Positions 9,096 to 18,856 of a DNA stretch of 64,000 nt are shown here, piece by piece (within the stretch, counting starts at the first letter, position 1; every line of letters begins with the position of its first letter). Where the stretch lies: contig NZ_LN907827.1 in the NCBI RefSeq assembly GCF_001517405.1, positions 1,246,587 through 1,310,586 on the forward strand. Direction: 5' to 3'. The notes under the pieces were generated by a model. That model did no database searches, was not told where the DNA came from, and saw nothing but the letters and a program-made list of their open reading frames with translations. Source of the stretch: Duffyella gerundensis. Lineage in GTDB: Bacteria > Pseudomonadota > Gammaproteobacteria > Enterobacterales > Enterobacteriaceae. The translations under genes and the position numbers were made by a program.

Positions 9096-10150
9096 TATTT
9101 GCTCTCCGGTTGGTCATCAGCGATGCGCACAACCACTTTGCCAAAGTTTTTACCCGCCAGCAGGCCAATAAAGGCCGGCACGGCATTCTCCAGTCCTTCA
9201 ACGGTGTGTTCGCGGAACACCAGACGATCTTCCTCAATCCACTGGCTCATCTGCTTAAAGAAACCGTCAAAGTCGTTCGGGTAATCCTGATTGATAATAA
9301 AGCCCTGCACGTGCAGGCGCTTACGCAGAATGGCGCTCTGGAACAGCGGCAGGCGGTTTGGCCCTTCAGGCAGGTCGGCGCCGCTGTTGTAGTCAGCAAT
9401 CAGCCCACACACCGGAATACGGCCTTTGGTGTTCATCAGCGGCAGCACGGCATCAAACACTTTGCCGCCAACGCTTTCGAAATAGACATCAATGCCCTGC
9501 GGACAGTGCTGCTTCAGCGCGTCAGCCAGATCGTCGCTGCGATGGTCGAGGCAGGCGTCAAAGCCCAACGTCTCGGTAGCATAACGGCATTTCTCTTCGC
9601 CACCGGCGATACCGATCACCCGGCAACCTTTGATTTTGGCAATCTGGCCAACCATTGAGCCAACGGCACCGGTAGCCGCGGCCACCACCACGGTTTCGCC
9701 CGGCTGCGGTTTGCCGATGTCCAGCAGGCCCATGTAGGCGGTGAAGCCGGTCATGCCCAGCATGCCCAGCGCCCAGGAAGGGTGTTTCAGCACCGGGCCG
9801 CTGAGTTTATACAGGCCTTCGCCGTTTGAAATGGCGTAATCCTGCCAGCCGCTCTGGCTGACGACCCAGTCACCTGGCGCATAGTCATTATGCTGCGACT
9901 GTTCGACCACGGCAACGGTGCCCGCGCCAAGTACGTCGCCAACCTCGTAAGGGGCCACGTAGGAAGGGGCGTCGCTCATGCGGCCGCGCATATAAGGATC
10001 AAGCGAGAGCCAGATGGTCCGAAGCAGAATCTCTCCTTTGCCAGGTTGTGGAACCGACTGCTGCTCCTGGCGAAAATTTTCTTGCGTGGGTGCACCCTGT
10101 GGGCGCGACGCCAGCACAATGCGGCGATTCGTCTCTGTTGACTGCGACAT
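9095..10150 (-). CDS. curA: NADPH-dependent medium-chain reductase, CurA-like
   Basis: This 351-residue zinc-less MDR-family alkenal/one oxidoreductase resembles E. coli CurA (YncB). The nucleotide-binding region is VVAAATGAVGSMVGQIAK. Other family blocks are LDPYMRGRMSD and GFIINQDYPNDFDGF. CurA-type enzymes reduce enone double bonds. The start at 10150 has GGAG seven bases upstream; the frame extends a further 36 codons without conservation. It is coupled to the DJ-1-like gene, suggesting joint reactive-carbonyl detoxification, and lies 64 bp after bioA. Confidence 0.88.
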   Translation of the reverse strand: MSQSTETNRRIVLASRPQGAPTQENFRQEQQSVPQPGKGEILLRTIWLSLDPYMRGRMSDAPSYVAPYEVGDVLGAGTVAVVEQSQHNDYAPGDWVVSQSGWQDYAISNGEGLYKLSGPVLKHPSWALGMLGMTGFTAYMGLLDIGKPQPGETVVVAAATGAVGSMVGQIAKIKGCRVIGIAGGEEKCRYATETLGFDACLDHRSDDLADALKQHCPQGIDVYFESVGGKVFDAVLPLMNTKGRIPVCGLIADYNSGADLPEGPNRLPLFQSAILRKRLHVQGFIINQDYPNDFDGFFKQMSQWIEEDRLVFREHTVEGLENAVPAFIGLLAGKNFGKVVVRIADDQPESK

Positions 10151-10214
10151 ACTTCGCTCCTTGGTTATGGTTTGCATAGAAGCGTAGTGCATCACGCCGC
10201 GCTGCGCCTGGCCG

Positions 10215-11507
10215 TTACATTTTTTGAAACAGCTGCGGGCGATCGAGTGCGGCCGCAATGGCAGCGGTCAGTGCGGTGAGCGCCTCGCGGCTAATGATGT
10301 AAGGCGGCATCAGATAGATCAGCCGGCCAAAGGGGCGGATCCAGACGCCACGCTCGACAAAGAATGCCTGAATCGCGGCGATATCTACCGGCTGGTGGGT
10401 CTCAATCACGCCGATGGCACCCAGCACGCGGGCATCCACCACGGCGGGATGATCGGCCAGCGGCAGCAGCGCCTGACGCAGCTGCGTTTCAATGGCGCTG
10501 ACCTGTTGCTGCCACTGATTCTCCTGCAGCATCGCCAGGCTTTCGCTGGCCACGGCGCAGGCGAGCGGATTAGCCATAAAGGTCGGGCCGTGCATAAAGC
10601 AGCCCGCCGCGCCGTTGCTGATGGTATCGGCCACCGCGCGCGTCGTCAGCGTGGCGGAGAGCGTCATGGTGCCGCCGGTCAACGCTTTACCGACGCAGAT
10701 CAGATCCGGCACAACTGCCGCATGTTCACAGGCGAACAGCCGACCGGTACGGCCAAAGCCGGTGGCGATCTCATCGGCAATCAGCAGCACGCCATGTTGG
10801 TCGCACAGCTCGCGCACCCGTTGCAAATAGCGCGGATGATAGAAGCGCATGCCACCAGCACCCTGCACAATCGGCTCCAGAATCACCGCGGCCACCGCGC
10901 TGCCGTGCTGTTCGAGCAGCGCGGCAAAATCGTTGATGTCTTCATCGTGCCAGGCATCGCCAAAAGCGCACTGCGGCTCACGGGCAAACAGGTGCGTGGG
11001 CAGATAGCCCTCATAGAGGCTGTGCATCGAATTTTGCGGATCGCACACCGACATGGCGGCAAAGGTATCGCCGTGATAGCCGCGGCGCAGGGTCAAAAAG
11101 CGCTGCCGCCGTTCGCCGCGTGCCTGCCAGTATTGCAGCGCCATCTTCATCGCCACTTCTACCGCCACCGAGCCGGAATCGGCCAGAAACACGCACTCCA
11201 GCGGTGCGGGCGTCATCGCCACCAGTTGCCGACAGAGCGCCACCGCTGCCGGATGGGTAATGCCGCCAAACATCACGTGCGACATGGCGGCAATCTGGTT
11301 ATGCATCGCCGCATTCAGCCGCGGATGGTTGTAGCCATGAATCGCCGCCCACCATGACGACATGCCATCCACCAGCTCACGGCCATCGGCGAGTTGCAGT
11401 CGGGTGTCGCGTGCGGCCACCACCGGATAGCAGGGCAGCGGTTCAGACATTGAGGTGTAAGGGTGCCAGATATGCTGGCGATCAAACGCGAGATCGGCGG
11501 GTGTCAT
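10215..11507 (-). CDS. bioA: Adenosylmethionine-8-amino-7-oxononanoate aminotransferase
   Basis: BioA makes DAPA from KAPA with SAM as amino donor in biotin synthesis. The 430-residue product (E. coli 429) shows the class III aminotransferase blocks: SSWWAAIHGYNHP near the N terminus, IADEIATGFGRTG and the PLP lysine in VGKALTGGTM (about residue 273). The start at 11507 (MTPADLAFDRQHIWHPYTSM) matches E. coli and lies just downstream of the operator with only a weak ribosome site. It diverges from bioBFCD. Confidence 0.96.
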   Translation of the reverse strand: MTPADLAFDRQHIWHPYTSMSEPLPCYPVVAARDTRLQLADGRELVDGMSSWWAAIHGYNHPRLNAAMHNQIAAMSHVMFGGITHPAAVALCRQLVAMTPAPLECVFLADSGSVAVEVAMKMALQYWQARGERRQRFLTLRRGYHGDTFAAMSVCDPQNSMHSLYEGYLPTHLFAREPQCAFGDAWHDEDINDFAALLEQHGSAVAAVILEPIVQGAGGMRFYHPRYLQRVRELCDQHGVLLIADEIATGFGRTGRLFACEHAAVVPDLICVGKALTGGTMTLSATLTTRAVADTISNGAAGCFMHGPTFMANPLACAVASESLAMLQENQWQQQVSAIETQLRQALLPLADHPAVVDARVLGAIGVIETHQPVDIAAIQAFFVERGVWIRPFGRLIYLMPPYIISREALTALTAAIAAALDRPQLFQKM

Positions 11508-11514
11508 CAGGGAG

Positions 11515-11547
11515 TTGTAAACCAAATTAAAAAGATTTAGTTTACAA
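11515..11547. promoter_or_regulatory. BirA operator (bio operator) between bioA and bioB
   Basis: The imperfect palindrome has arms TTGTAAACCAAAT and TTTAGTTTACAA. It matches the E. coli bioO half-sites (TTGTAAACC, GGTTTACAA) and occupies the same place between divergent bio genes. BirA holding biotinyl-AMP would bind here and repress both directions. Confidence 0.9.
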
Positions 11548-11595
11548 GTATAACCACGATCGTCAGGGTTAATCACCCCTTTTCTGGAGTTCGCA

Positions 11596-12630
11596 ATGAC
11601 ACAACGCTGGAGCCTGGCACAAACCCAGGCGCTGTTTAACAAACCCTTTCTTGAGCTACTTTTTGAGGCGCAACAGGTGCACCGTCAGCACTTTGATCCG
11701 CGTCAGGTGCAGGTCAGCACACTGTTATCGATCAAGACCGGCGCCTGCCCGGAAGACTGTAAATACTGCCCGCAGAGCGCACGTTACAAAACCGGGCTGG
11801 AGTCGGAGCGGTTGATGGAAGTGGATGAGGTGCTCGCCTCGGCGCGTAAAGCCAAAGCCGCCGGATCCAGCCGTTTCTGCATGGGTGCCGCATGGAAGAA
11901 TCCGCACGAACGCGACATGCCTTACCTGGAAAAAATGGTGCAGGGCGTGCGTGAGCTGGGCATGGAAACTTGCATGACGCTGGGCACGCTCAGCGACCGT
12001 CAGGCGCAGCAGCTGGCCGACGCCGGACTCGATTTTTACAATCACAACCTTGATACCTCGCCGGAGTTCTATGGCAACGTCATCACTACCCGCAGCTATC
12101 AGGAACGTCTTGATACGCTGGATAAGGTGCGCGATGCCGGAATCAAAGTCTGTTCCGGTGGCATTGTGGGCCTTGGCGAAACGGTTACCGATCGGGCCGG
12201 ATTGTTGATGCAGCTGGCCAACCTGCCGGTGCCACCTGAAAGCGTGCCGATCAATATGCTGGTGAAGGTCAAAGGCACGCCAATGGCGGATAACGACGAC
12301 GTCGATCCCTTTGATTTCATCCGCACTATTGCGGTGGCGCGTATCATGATGCCGCGTTCTCATGTGCGGCTCTCCGCCGGGCGCGAGCAGATGAGCGAAC
12401 AGACGCAGGCGATGTGCTTTATGGCCGGAGCCAACTCCATTTTTTACGGCTGCAAGCTGCTGACTACGCCTAATCCGGAAGAAGATACCGACCTGCTGCT
12501 GTTCCGCAAACTCGGCCTTAATCCGGAACACACCACCACCGTTCATGGCGACGTGGCCCAGCAGCAGCAACTTACCGAGCAGCTGACCCACGGCGACAGC
12601 GAACAGTTTTACAACGCCGCTCTGTCATGA
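11596..12630 (+). CDS. bioB: Biotin synthase
   Basis: This radical-SAM enzyme inserts sulfur into dethiobiotin. The 344-residue product has the SAM cluster motif CPEDCKYC (Cys 51, 55, 58). The conserved GLGET segment, the VPINML strand and the RLSAGREQM motif, whose Arg belongs to the auxiliary cluster, are present. GGAG lies seven bases before the ATG. It overlaps bioF by four bases (ATGA). Confidence 0.97.
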   Translation: MTQRWSLAQTQALFNKPFLELLFEAQQVHRQHFDPRQVQVSTLLSIKTGACPEDCKYCPQSARYKTGLESERLMEVDEVLASARKAKAAGSSRFCMGAAWKNPHERDMPYLEKMVQGVRELGMETCMTLGTLSDRQAQQLADAGLDFYNHNLDTSPEFYGNVITTRSYQERLDTLDKVRDAGIKVCSGGIVGLGETVTDRAGLLMQLANLPVPPESVPINMLVKVKGTPMADNDDVDPFDFIRTIAVARIMMPRSHVRLSAGREQMSEQTQAMCFMAGANSIFYGCKLLTTPNPEEDTDLLLFRKLGLNPEHTTTVHGDVAQQQQLTEQLTHGDSEQFYNAALS

Positions 12631-13781
12631 GTTGGCAGCAGCGCATTGGCGCCGCGCTGGAGCAGCGTCAGCAGCAGCAGGCGCTGCGGCGTCGGCAGCC
12701 GACCACCGCCAGCGGCCCCGGCTGGATTGAGGCCGACGGCCAGCGGCTGCGTAATTTCTCCGCCAATGATTACCTCGGCCTGGCGCAGGATACGCGCCTC
12801 GCCGCCGCCTGGCACGACGGCGCGCTGCGCTACGGCAACGGCGCCGGCGGCTCGGCGCACGTCACCGGTTATCATCCACTGCAACAGCGCTTTGAAGCCC
12901 GGCTGGCGGAATGGCTCGGCTATCCGCGCGCGCTGCTGTTTATCTCCGGTTTTGCCGCCAATCAGGCGATCGTGGCGGCGATGATGGCCAAAGGCGATCG
13001 GCTGCTGGCGGATAAGCTGGCGCACGCTTCAATTCTGGAAGCAGCGCACCTCAGTCCGGCAGAGCTGCGTCGCTTCAGCCATAACCAGAGCGCCAGCCTT
13101 GATCGCCTGCTGGCGAAACCGTGCGCCGGAGAAACCCTGGTGATCACCGAAGGCATTTTCAGCATGGATGGCGACAGCGCGCCGCTGGCAGAGCTGGCGG
13201 TCAGCACCCACGCTGCCGGTGGCTGGATGATGGTTGATGATGCGCACGGCATCGGCGTGGTCGGCGAGGGCGGACGCGGCAGCTGTTGGCAACAGCAGGT
13301 CAAACCGGAACTGCTGGTGATCACCTTTGGCAAAGCATTTGGCTGCGGCGGCGCGGCGCTGCTGTGCAGTGAGGATGTTGCCGATTACATGCTGCAGTTT
13401 GCCCGCCATCTGATTTACAGCACTGCTATGCCGCCCGCGCAGATCTGTGCGCTGGATGCGGCGCTCAGCGCCATCAAGCTGGCCGACAGCGAACGGCAGC
13501 GCCTGCACGACAATATTCAACATTTTCGTTCCGGTGCTGCCGAGCGCGGCCTGAGCCTGCTTGATTCCTCAAGCGCCATTCAGCCCCTGCTGGTCGGCGA
13601 TAACGCCGCGGCGCTGGCGCTGGCACAGCGGCTGCGTCAGGCGGGCTGCTGGGTCAGCGCGATTCGGCCGCCCACGGTGCCGCCGGGCAGCGCCCGTTTA
13701 CGCATTACTTTATCCGCTGCGCATCAGCCTGCGGATATCGATTATCTTCTGGAGGCGCTTGATGCAAGCCACGATCGATAA
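12627..13781 (+). CDS. bioF: 8-amino-7-oxononanoate synthase
   Basis: This PLP enzyme condenses pimeloyl-ACP with alanine to give KAPA. It has 384 residues, the E. coli length. PLP-fold motifs are [37 protein letters not shown] and the Schiff-base lysine in [10 protein letters not shown] (about residue 236). Start and stop overlap both neighbours, which indicates tight coupling in bioBFCD. Confidence 0.96.
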   Translation: MSWQQRIGAALEQRQQQQALRRRQPTTASGPGWIEADGQRLRNFSANDYLGLAQDTRLAAAWHDGALRYGNGAGGSAHVTGYHPLQQRFEARLAEWLGYPRALLFISGFAANQAIVAAMMAKGDRLLADKLAHASILEAAHLSPAELRRFSHNQSASLDRLLAKPCAGETLVITEGIFSMDGDSAPLAELAVSTHAAGGWMMVDDAHGIGVVGEGGRGSCWQQQVKPELLVITFGKAFGCGGAALLCSEDVADYMLQFARHLIYSTAMPPAQICALDAALSAIKLADSERQRLHDNIQHFRSGAAERGLSLLDSSSAIQPLLVGDNAAALALAQRLRQAGCWVSAIRPPTVPPGSARLRITLSAAHQPADIDYLLEALDASHDR

Positions 13782-14520
13782 GCGCGCGGTTGCCCGTGCT
13801 TTTGGCCGGGCGGCCAACGCCTATGACCAGCACGCGGCGCTGCAGCGTGCGGCAGGCGAAAAGCTGATGTCGCTGGTGACCCTACCGCCTGCGCAGCGGG
13901 TGCTGGATGCAGGCTGCGGCACCGGCTGGTTCAGCCAGCGCTGGCAACAGCAGGGGCACGAGGTGATTGCGCTTGATCTCTCGCCGGGCATGCTGGCGCA
14001 GGCGGCGGGTCAACAGGCGGCCAGCAGCTATCTGGCGGGTGATATTGAACAGCTGCCACTGGCTGACCGCTGTGTTGATCTCACCTGGAGCAATCTTGCC
14101 GTGCAGTGGTGCAGCGATCTGCGTCGGGCACTGGACGAGTGTCGCCGCGTCACGCGCGTCGGCGGCAAGGTGCTGTTTTCCACCCTGACCGCCGATTCCC
14201 TCAGCGAGGTGCATCACGCCTGGCAAGCGGTGGATGCGGCGCCGCACGCTAACCGTTTTCTCACGCAGGCACAGATTGTCGCCCTCTGTACCGGTTTGCC
14301 GCTGCACTGGCAGCACGAAACGCTGACGCTGGCCTTTCCCGGCGTGCTGGAGGCGATGCGCTCGCTGAAAGGCATCGGCGCCACCCATTTACCGCAGGGC
14401 CGTACGCATACGCTACTCACGCGCTCGCGCCTGCAACAGCTGGAAGCGGCATGGCCACAGGATGCCCGCGGCTATCTGCTGACCTATCATCTGTTTTATG
14501 GAGTAATTGATGGTGACTAA
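13762..14520 (+). CDS. bioC: Malonyl-ACP O-methyltransferase
   Basis: BioC methylates malonyl-ACP to start pimelate-chain building. The 252-residue product has the SAM-binding motif [12 protein letters not shown] and the acidic turn ALDLSPGML. The start at 13762 ([18 protein letters not shown]) follows GGAGG and overlaps bioF by 20 bp, as in E. coli; a longer reading frame upstream is out of frame with bioF and not conserved. Confidence 0.94.
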   Translation: MQATIDKRAVARAFGRAANAYDQHAALQRAAGEKLMSLVTLPPAQRVLDAGCGTGWFSQRWQQQGHEVIALDLSPGMLAQAAGQQAASSYLAGDIEQLPLADRCVDLTWSNLAVQWCSDLRRALDECRRVTRVGGKVLFSTLTADSLSEVHHAWQAVDAAPHANRFLTQAQIVALCTGLPLHWQHETLTLAFPGVLEAMRSLKGIGATHLPQGRTHTLLTRSRLQQLEAAWPQDARGYLLTYHLFYGVIDGD

Positions 14521-15190
14521 ACGCTGGTTCGTTACCGGAACCGATACTGAAGTAGGCAAAACCGTGGCCAGCAGCGCACTTCTGCAGGCCGCCAGCCGGG
14601 CGGGACTGCGCTGCGCGGGCTACAAACCGGTGGCTTCAGGTTGCGACATGACTGAGCAGGGGCTGCGCAACAGCGATGCGCTGGCGCTGCAACGCTACGG
14701 TTCTGTGGCGCTGAGCTATGACGAGGTTAACCCGCTGGCGTTTGCCGAGCCCACCGCACCGCATATTCTCAGTGCCGAAGAGCAACGCCCGATCACCGCT
14801 GCGCGGCTCTCAGCCGGGCTGGCGCATATTGCTGAGCAGGCTGAATGGGTGCTGGTGGAAGGCGCAGGCGGCTGGTATACGCCGCTGGCAGAGGATTTGA
14901 CCTTTGCAGACTGGGTGAAGCAGGAGCAGCTACCGGTGATTCTGGTGGTCGGCATCAAGCTCGGCTGTATTAATCACGCGCTGTTGACCGCCGATGCTAT
15001 CCGCGCCGCCGGGCTACCGTTTGCAGGCTGGATTGCCAACGGCGTTACGCCACCGGGCAAGCGGCATCAGGCCTATTTGCAGACGCTGCATACGCGGCTC
15101 ACTGCACCCTGTCTGGGTGAAATTCCCTGGCTGACAGACAGTGCAGAGTTTGCGGAAGCGGGGCAGTGGCTGAGCCTGCCGCAGGCGTAA
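14510..15190 (+). CDS. bioD: Dethiobiotin synthetase
   Basis: BioD closes the ureido ring of dethiobiotin using CO2 and ATP. The 226-residue product shows the P-loop GTDTEVGKT (residues 9-17), the substrate lysine in AGYKPVASG and VEGAGGWYTPL. The ATG at 14510 has GGAG at good spacing; a TTG one codon earlier is less likely. It overlaps bioC by 11 bp and ends the operon six bases before the stop of a convergent gene. Confidence 0.95.
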   Translation: MVTKRWFVTGTDTEVGKTVASSALLQAASRAGLRCAGYKPVASGCDMTEQGLRNSDALALQRYGSVALSYDEVNPLAFAEPTAPHILSAEEQRPITAARLSAGLAHIAEQAEWVLVEGAGGWYTPLAEDLTFADWVKQEQLPVILVVGIKLGCINHALLTADAIRAAGLPFAGWIANGVTPPGKRHQAYLQTLHTRLTAPCLGEIPWLTDSAEFAEAGQWLSLPQA

Positions 15191-15196
15191 GCAGCA

Positions 15197-15910
15197 TCAG
15201 ACGGCCAGCCATTTATTAATGGTGAGGTCGTCGAGCTGAGCCATTTTTCCCTGTGCCACGTTACGTCCGCGGTGCAGCAGCAGGAAGTAATCTGCCACGC
15301 GGCGAATAAATGAGAGCCGCTGTTCCAGCAGCAGAATCGTCAGGCCAAAGTCGTGGTTCAGCCGGTACAGCAGGTTGCCCATCTCCTCTTCCAGCCAGGG
15401 CGACATGCCTTCGGTGGGCTCATCCAGAATCAGCAGCTTGGGTTCAAGCACCAGCGCACGCGCCAGGGCCAGCTGCTGTTGCTGTTCAATCGGCAAATCA
15501 CCGCCACGCTTCTGGCGCACTGAATAGAGCGTAGGGAAGAGATCGTAAACCATGGCCGGAATAGCACGGTGGCGATCGTCCTGACCGGCCAGCAGCGCAA
15601 TCAGCAGGTTATCTTCCACGCTCATCTGGGAGAAGATCTGTCGTCCCTGCGGCACGTAGCCAATCCCCATGCGTGCCCGTTTCTCCATCGGCAGCAGCAG
15701 CATATCTTCCGGCGGCGAATCTTTCTCCTGCCAGGTCATGCTGCCGCTGTTCACCGGCAGGTTACCCATAATGCAGTTAACCAGCGTGGTTTTTCCCATG
15801 CCGGGACGCCCTAAAATGCCGGTGCAGGTGCCGGGCGGCAGTTCGAGATCAACATCCCAGAGGATATGATTTGGACCGTAGAATTGATTTACCGAACGTA
15901 AACGTAGCAT
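15197..15910 (-). CDS. Solitary ABC transporter ATPase, UrtE-like, with altered signature motif
   Basis: This 237-residue ATPase resembles UrtE, the second ATPase of urea and branched-chain amino acid importers. Walker A is GRPGMGKTT (34-42), the Q-loop region is IGYVPQGRQIFSQM, Walker B is LLILDEPTEGMSPW, and the H-loop histidine appears replaced (LLLEQRL, usual for UrtE). The signature, LSGGQ in typical members, reads DLPIEQQQQLALARAL here, so Ser-Gly-Gly is lost. No permease or binding protein lies nearby. The start at 15910 follows GAGAGGTG. Substrate and activity are unknown. Confidence 0.8.
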   Translation of the reverse strand: MLRLRSVNQFYGPNHILWDVDLELPPGTCTGILGRPGMGKTTLVNCIMGNLPVNSGSMTWQEKDSPPEDMLLLPMEKRARMGIGYVPQGRQIFSQMSVEDNLLIALLAGQDDRHRAIPAMVYDLFPTLYSVRQKRGGDLPIEQQQQLALARALVLEPKLLILDEPTEGMSPWLEEEMGNLLYRLNHDFGLTILLLEQRLSFIRRVADYFLLLHRGRNVAQGKMAQLDDLTINKWLAV

Positions 15911-15940
15911 CAGACACCTCTCTTTCTGTTCCATGTTGAA

Positions 15941-16120
15941 TCAGTCGCCGCTGCGTTGTGCCGTCAGGCTGCAACCTCTGCTGTCGGGCCGATTGACGCG
16001 GTTGCTGTCGCTCGTGCCAGGCTGAACCAATAGTGCAAAAACCAGGCCAATGCTGATAAGAGCGAGAAACCGACGCCAGCCCGCCTGCGCAAGGCTGAAA
16101 TGGTCAGATAAATTTATCAA
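15941..16120 (-). CDS. Candidate small membrane protein upstream of the UrtE-like ATPase
   Basis: A 59-codon frame with a TTG start reads MINLSDHFSLAQAGWRRF, then a hydrophobic helix (LALISIGLVFALLV) and a polar tail ending AQRSGD. It ends 30 bp before the ATPase start on the same strand. No ATG is available and the ribosome site is weak (GGTAA close to the TTG). I do not recognise a family. It may be a real small gene, a decayed gene or chance. Confidence 0.3.
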   Translation of the reverse strand: MINLSDHFSLAQAGWRRFLALISIGLVFALLVQPGTSDSNRVNRPDSRGCSLTAQRSGD

Positions 16121-16387
16121 TTACCGGCGTAAATAATTTCCTGCACTTTTGCGGTGCTCGGGTACTGACGCTGGTGGTGCAGTGCGGCAACAATATGGAC
16201 TAAAAAAAGTTCGGTGCGGGGATTGACGCCACGCCGCGAATCAGTTTCAGGCCGCATGACGTATAGCATTTGGGCGGGTCACCCAGGCGAGAAAGTACAA
16301 AGAAAGACGAAAAAAAATAATTTTGCTTCTCCGGCCAGGGCGGGGGAAGATTTATACACCCCATATGGCATGGGCGCTAAAATCAGT

Positions 16388-16409
16388 TATCCACCATTCC
16401 TGTGGATAA
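16388..16409. promoter_or_regulatory. Pair of inverted DnaA boxes upstream of uvrB
   Basis: TTATCCACC (16388-16396) and, on the opposite strand, TTATCCACA (rc of TGTGGATAA, 16401-16409) face each other four bases apart. The second is a perfect strong DnaA box; the first has one mismatch. DnaA boxes upstream of uvrB have been reported in E. coli, as I recall, so the feature appears conserved. Confidence 0.7.
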
Positions 16410-16703
16410 CCATGTGCATTAGTGTCTGAAAACATTCTACAAGCGAGAGGGGACGCGGGTTCAGCCTGAAGTGGCGGGAATCTGGCCTTTGAGAACAATG
16501 CATTTTCTTTCAATAAGTTAGTTAAAATCAAGCCCGTCTGAGCCGGTTAATATTCGCAGCCGAGGATCTGCTGTCACACTATTGACAAATGTTAAAAGTC
16601 CATCCCGTTTGGGGATAAGATTGCGCAACAACGCAGGTTGTGCGGTTATTCATCACGCCGGAATCAGGCGCAGCCACACTGCACAATGCAGTATGGATAA
16701 ACA

Positions 16704-16719
16704 CTGGTATTACATCCAG
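16704..16719. promoter_or_regulatory. LexA box of uvrB
   Basis: CTGGTATTACATCCAG fits CTG-N10-CAG, and its right half (ATCCAGTA) matches the E. coli uvrB SOS box. A TAAAAT -10-like hexamer lies at 16752-16757, in the sequence GAGTAAAATTAC that also occurs in the E. coli uvrB promoter. Confidence 0.82.
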
Positions 16720-16798
16720 TATTTTTAACTGGAAAAATTTCAAATGGCGAGTAAAATTACTCTCCGGCTCGCGCATTTCATCTCCAGGTAACCCAGCA

Positions 16799-18823
16799 AT
16801 GAGCAAAGTATTTAAACTTAATTCCGCTTTTAAGCCCTCCGGCGATCAGCCAGAAGCGATTCGTCGTCTGGAAGAGGGGCTGGAATCTGGTCTCGCCCAC
16901 CAAACGCTGCTTGGCGTAACCGGTTCAGGTAAAACCTTTACCGTGGCAAACGTGATCGCGGATCTCAACCGCCCGGCCATGGTGCTGGCACCCAATAAAA
17001 CGCTGGCGGCCCAACTCTATGGTGAGATGAAAGAGTTCTTCCCCGATAACGCCGTGGAATATTTTGTCTCCTACTACGACTATTATCAGCCGGAAGCCTA
17101 TGTCCCCAGCTCCGACACCTTTATCGAGAAAGATGCCTCGGTTAACGAACACATTGAGCAGATGCGTCTCTCAGCGACCAAAGCGTTGCTGGAACGCCGC
17201 GACGTTATTGTGGTGGCCTCGGTATCGGCGATTTACGGTCTGGGCGATCCCGATCTCTATCTGAAAATGATGCTGCACCTGACGCGCGGCATGATCATCG
17301 ATCAGCGCAGCATTCTGCGGCGGCTCACCGAGCTGCAATATGCGCGTAACGATCAGGCTTTCCAGCGCGGCACCTTCCGCGTGCGCGGTGAAGTTATCGA
17401 CATCTTCCCGGCGGAGTCCGATGACATTGCGCTGCGCGTTGAGCTGTTTGATGAAGAGGTGGAGCGGCTGTCGCTGTTTGATCCGCTGACCGGCCAGATT
17501 GAGTCGGTGGTGCCGCGTTACACTATTTATCCTAAAACGCACTACGTGACGCCGCGTGAGCGCATTTTGCAGGCGATGGAAGATATTAAAGTTGAGCTGG
17601 CCGATCGGCGGCAAACGCTGCTGGCCAACAACAAGCTGCTGGAAGAGCAGCGTATTTCCCAGCGTACCCAGTTCGACCTCGAAATGATGAATGAACTTGG
17701 CTACTGTTCGGGCATCGAAAACTATTCGCGTTATCTCTCTGGCCGCGGACCGGGCCAGCCGCCGCCAACGCTGTTTGACTATTTGCCGGCTGACGGCCTG
17801 CTGATTGTCGATGAGTCGCACGTGACCATCCCGCAAATTGGCGGCATGTACAAAGGCGACCGGGCGCGTAAAGAGACGCTGGTGGAATATGGCTTCCGCT
17901 TGCCGTCGGCGCTGGATAACCGTCCAATGAAGTTTGAAGAGTTTGAGGCGATGGCGCCGCAGACCATCTACGTTTCGGCCACGCCCGGTAAGTATGAGCT
18001 GGAGAAGTCCGGCGACGAGGTGATCGATCAGCTGGTGCGCCCAACTGGCCTGCTGGATCCGATCCTTGAAGTCCGCCCGGTCGCTACCCAAGTGGACGAT
18101 CTGATGTCGGAGATCCGCAAGCGCGTGGCGGTTAACGAGCGTGTGCTGGTGACGGTGCTGACTAAGCGAATGGCGGAAGATCTCACGGAATACCTCGAAG
18201 AGCACGGTGAGCGCGTGCGCTATCTGCACTCCGATATCGATACCGTTGAACGTATGGAGATCATTCGCGATCTGCGCCTCGGCGAGTTTAACGTGCTGGT
18301 CGGTATCAACTTGCTGCGTGAGGGTCTCGATATGCCGGAAGTGTCGCTGGTGGCAATTCTGGATGCCGATAAAGAGGGCTTCCTGCGCTCGGAGCGTTCG
18401 CTGATTCAGACCATCGGTCGTGCGGCGCGTAACATCAACGGCAAGGCCATTCTCTACGGCGATAAGATCACGCCATCGATGGCGCGCGCCATTGAAGAGA
18501 CCGAACGTCGTCGTGAAAAACAGCAGCAGTACAACGCCGAAAATGGCATTACGCCGCAGGGCCTGAACAAGAAAATCACTGATATTCTGGAGCTGGGTCA
18601 GGGCATGAACAAGCCGAAAGGCCGCGGCGGCAAAGGCACCGCCAAAGGCGCGGCAGAAACCGAAGCCAATTACCTGGCACTGACGCCGCAGGCGCTGCAA
18701 AAGAAGATTCACGAGCTGGAAGGCAAGATGCAGCAGCACGCGCAGAACCTGGAGTTCGAAGAGGCAGCACAGACGCGCGACCAGCTTCACCAGCTGCGCG
18801 ATCTGTTTATTGCTGCCTCCTGA
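16799..18823 (+). CDS. uvrB: UvrABC excision nuclease subunit B
   Basis: UvrB verifies DNA damage and loads UvrC in nucleotide excision repair. The 674-residue product (E. coli 673) has Walker [10 protein letters not shown] near residue 39 and the beta-hairpin region [20 protein letters not shown]. Walker B is IVDESHV, helicase motif VI is [10 protein letters not shown], and a C-terminal UVR domain ([18 protein letters not shown]) contacts UvrC. The start at 16799 ([20 protein letters not shown]) matches E. coli; a 53-codon upstream extension crosses the LexA box and is not coding. Confidence 0.97.
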   Translation: MSKVFKLNSAFKPSGDQPEAIRRLEEGLESGLAHQTLLGVTGSGKTFTVANVIADLNRPAMVLAPNKTLAAQLYGEMKEFFPDNAVEYFVSYYDYYQPEAYVPSSDTFIEKDASVNEHIEQMRLSATKALLERRDVIVVASVSAIYGLGDPDLYLKMMLHLTRGMIIDQRSILRRLTELQYARNDQAFQRGTFRVRGEVIDIFPAESDDIALRVELFDEEVERLSLFDPLTGQIESVVPRYTIYPKTHYVTPRERILQAMEDIKVELADRRQTLLANNKLLEEQRISQRTQFDLEMMNELGYCSGIENYSRYLSGRGPGQPPPTLFDYLPADGLLIVDESHVTIPQIGGMYKGDRARKETLVEYGFRLPSALDNRPMKFEEFEAMAPQTIYVSATPGKYELEKSGDEVIDQLVRPTGLLDPILEVRPVATQVDDLMSEIRKRVAVNERVLVTVLTKRMAEDLTEYLEEHGERVRYLHSDIDTVERMEIIRDLRLGEFNVLVGINLLREGLDMPEVSLVAILDADKEGFLRSERSLIQTIGRAARNINGKAILYGDKITPSMARAIEETERRREKQQQYNAENGITPQGLNKKITDILELGQGMNKPKGRGGKGTAKGAAETEANYLALTPQALQKKIHELEGKMQQHAQNLEFEEAAQTRDQLHQLRDLFIAAS

Positions 18824-18832
18824 CGGGGACAA

Positions 18833-18854
18833 CGGCGGCGCAGGCGCGCCGCCG
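18833..18854. terminator. GC-rich hairpin between uvrB and ybhK
   Basis: CGGCGGCG and CGCCGCCG form an 8-bp stem around a 6-base loop between two convergent genes. There is no U-run on either side, so a terminator role is a guess from position. Confidence 0.4.
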
Positions 18855-18856
18855 GT

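Larger units (their letters stand above)
15911..16798. other. Long non-coding stretch between the UrtE-like gene and uvrB
   Basis: This 888-bp stretch holds the candidate small gene on the minus strand, paired DnaA boxes (16388-16409), and the LexA box and promoter of uvrB. The rest, roughly 16120-16380 and 16430-16640, shows no convincing gene. A short plus-strand frame at 16214-16429 has no ribosome site or recognisable similarity. Confidence 0.6.

Noticed and set aside
10224..11357. 377-codon frame opposite bioA
   Set aside because: Antisense shadow of bioA; composition mirrors the bioA codons.
13561..13761. N-terminal extension of BioC inside bioF
   Set aside because: The extension is bioF read in another frame; the conserved start with GGAGG lies at 13762.
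16214..16429. 71-codon plus-strand frame before uvrB
   Set aside because: It crosses the DnaA boxes, lacks a ribosome site and its product resembles no known protein.
16640..16798. N-terminal extension of UvrB
   Set aside because: It includes the LexA box and -10 region and is not conserved.
17171..18832. 553-codon open frame antisense to uvrB
   Set aside because: It is the mirror of a highly conserved gene with strong codon bias; the product looks like no protein family and has no ribosome site.
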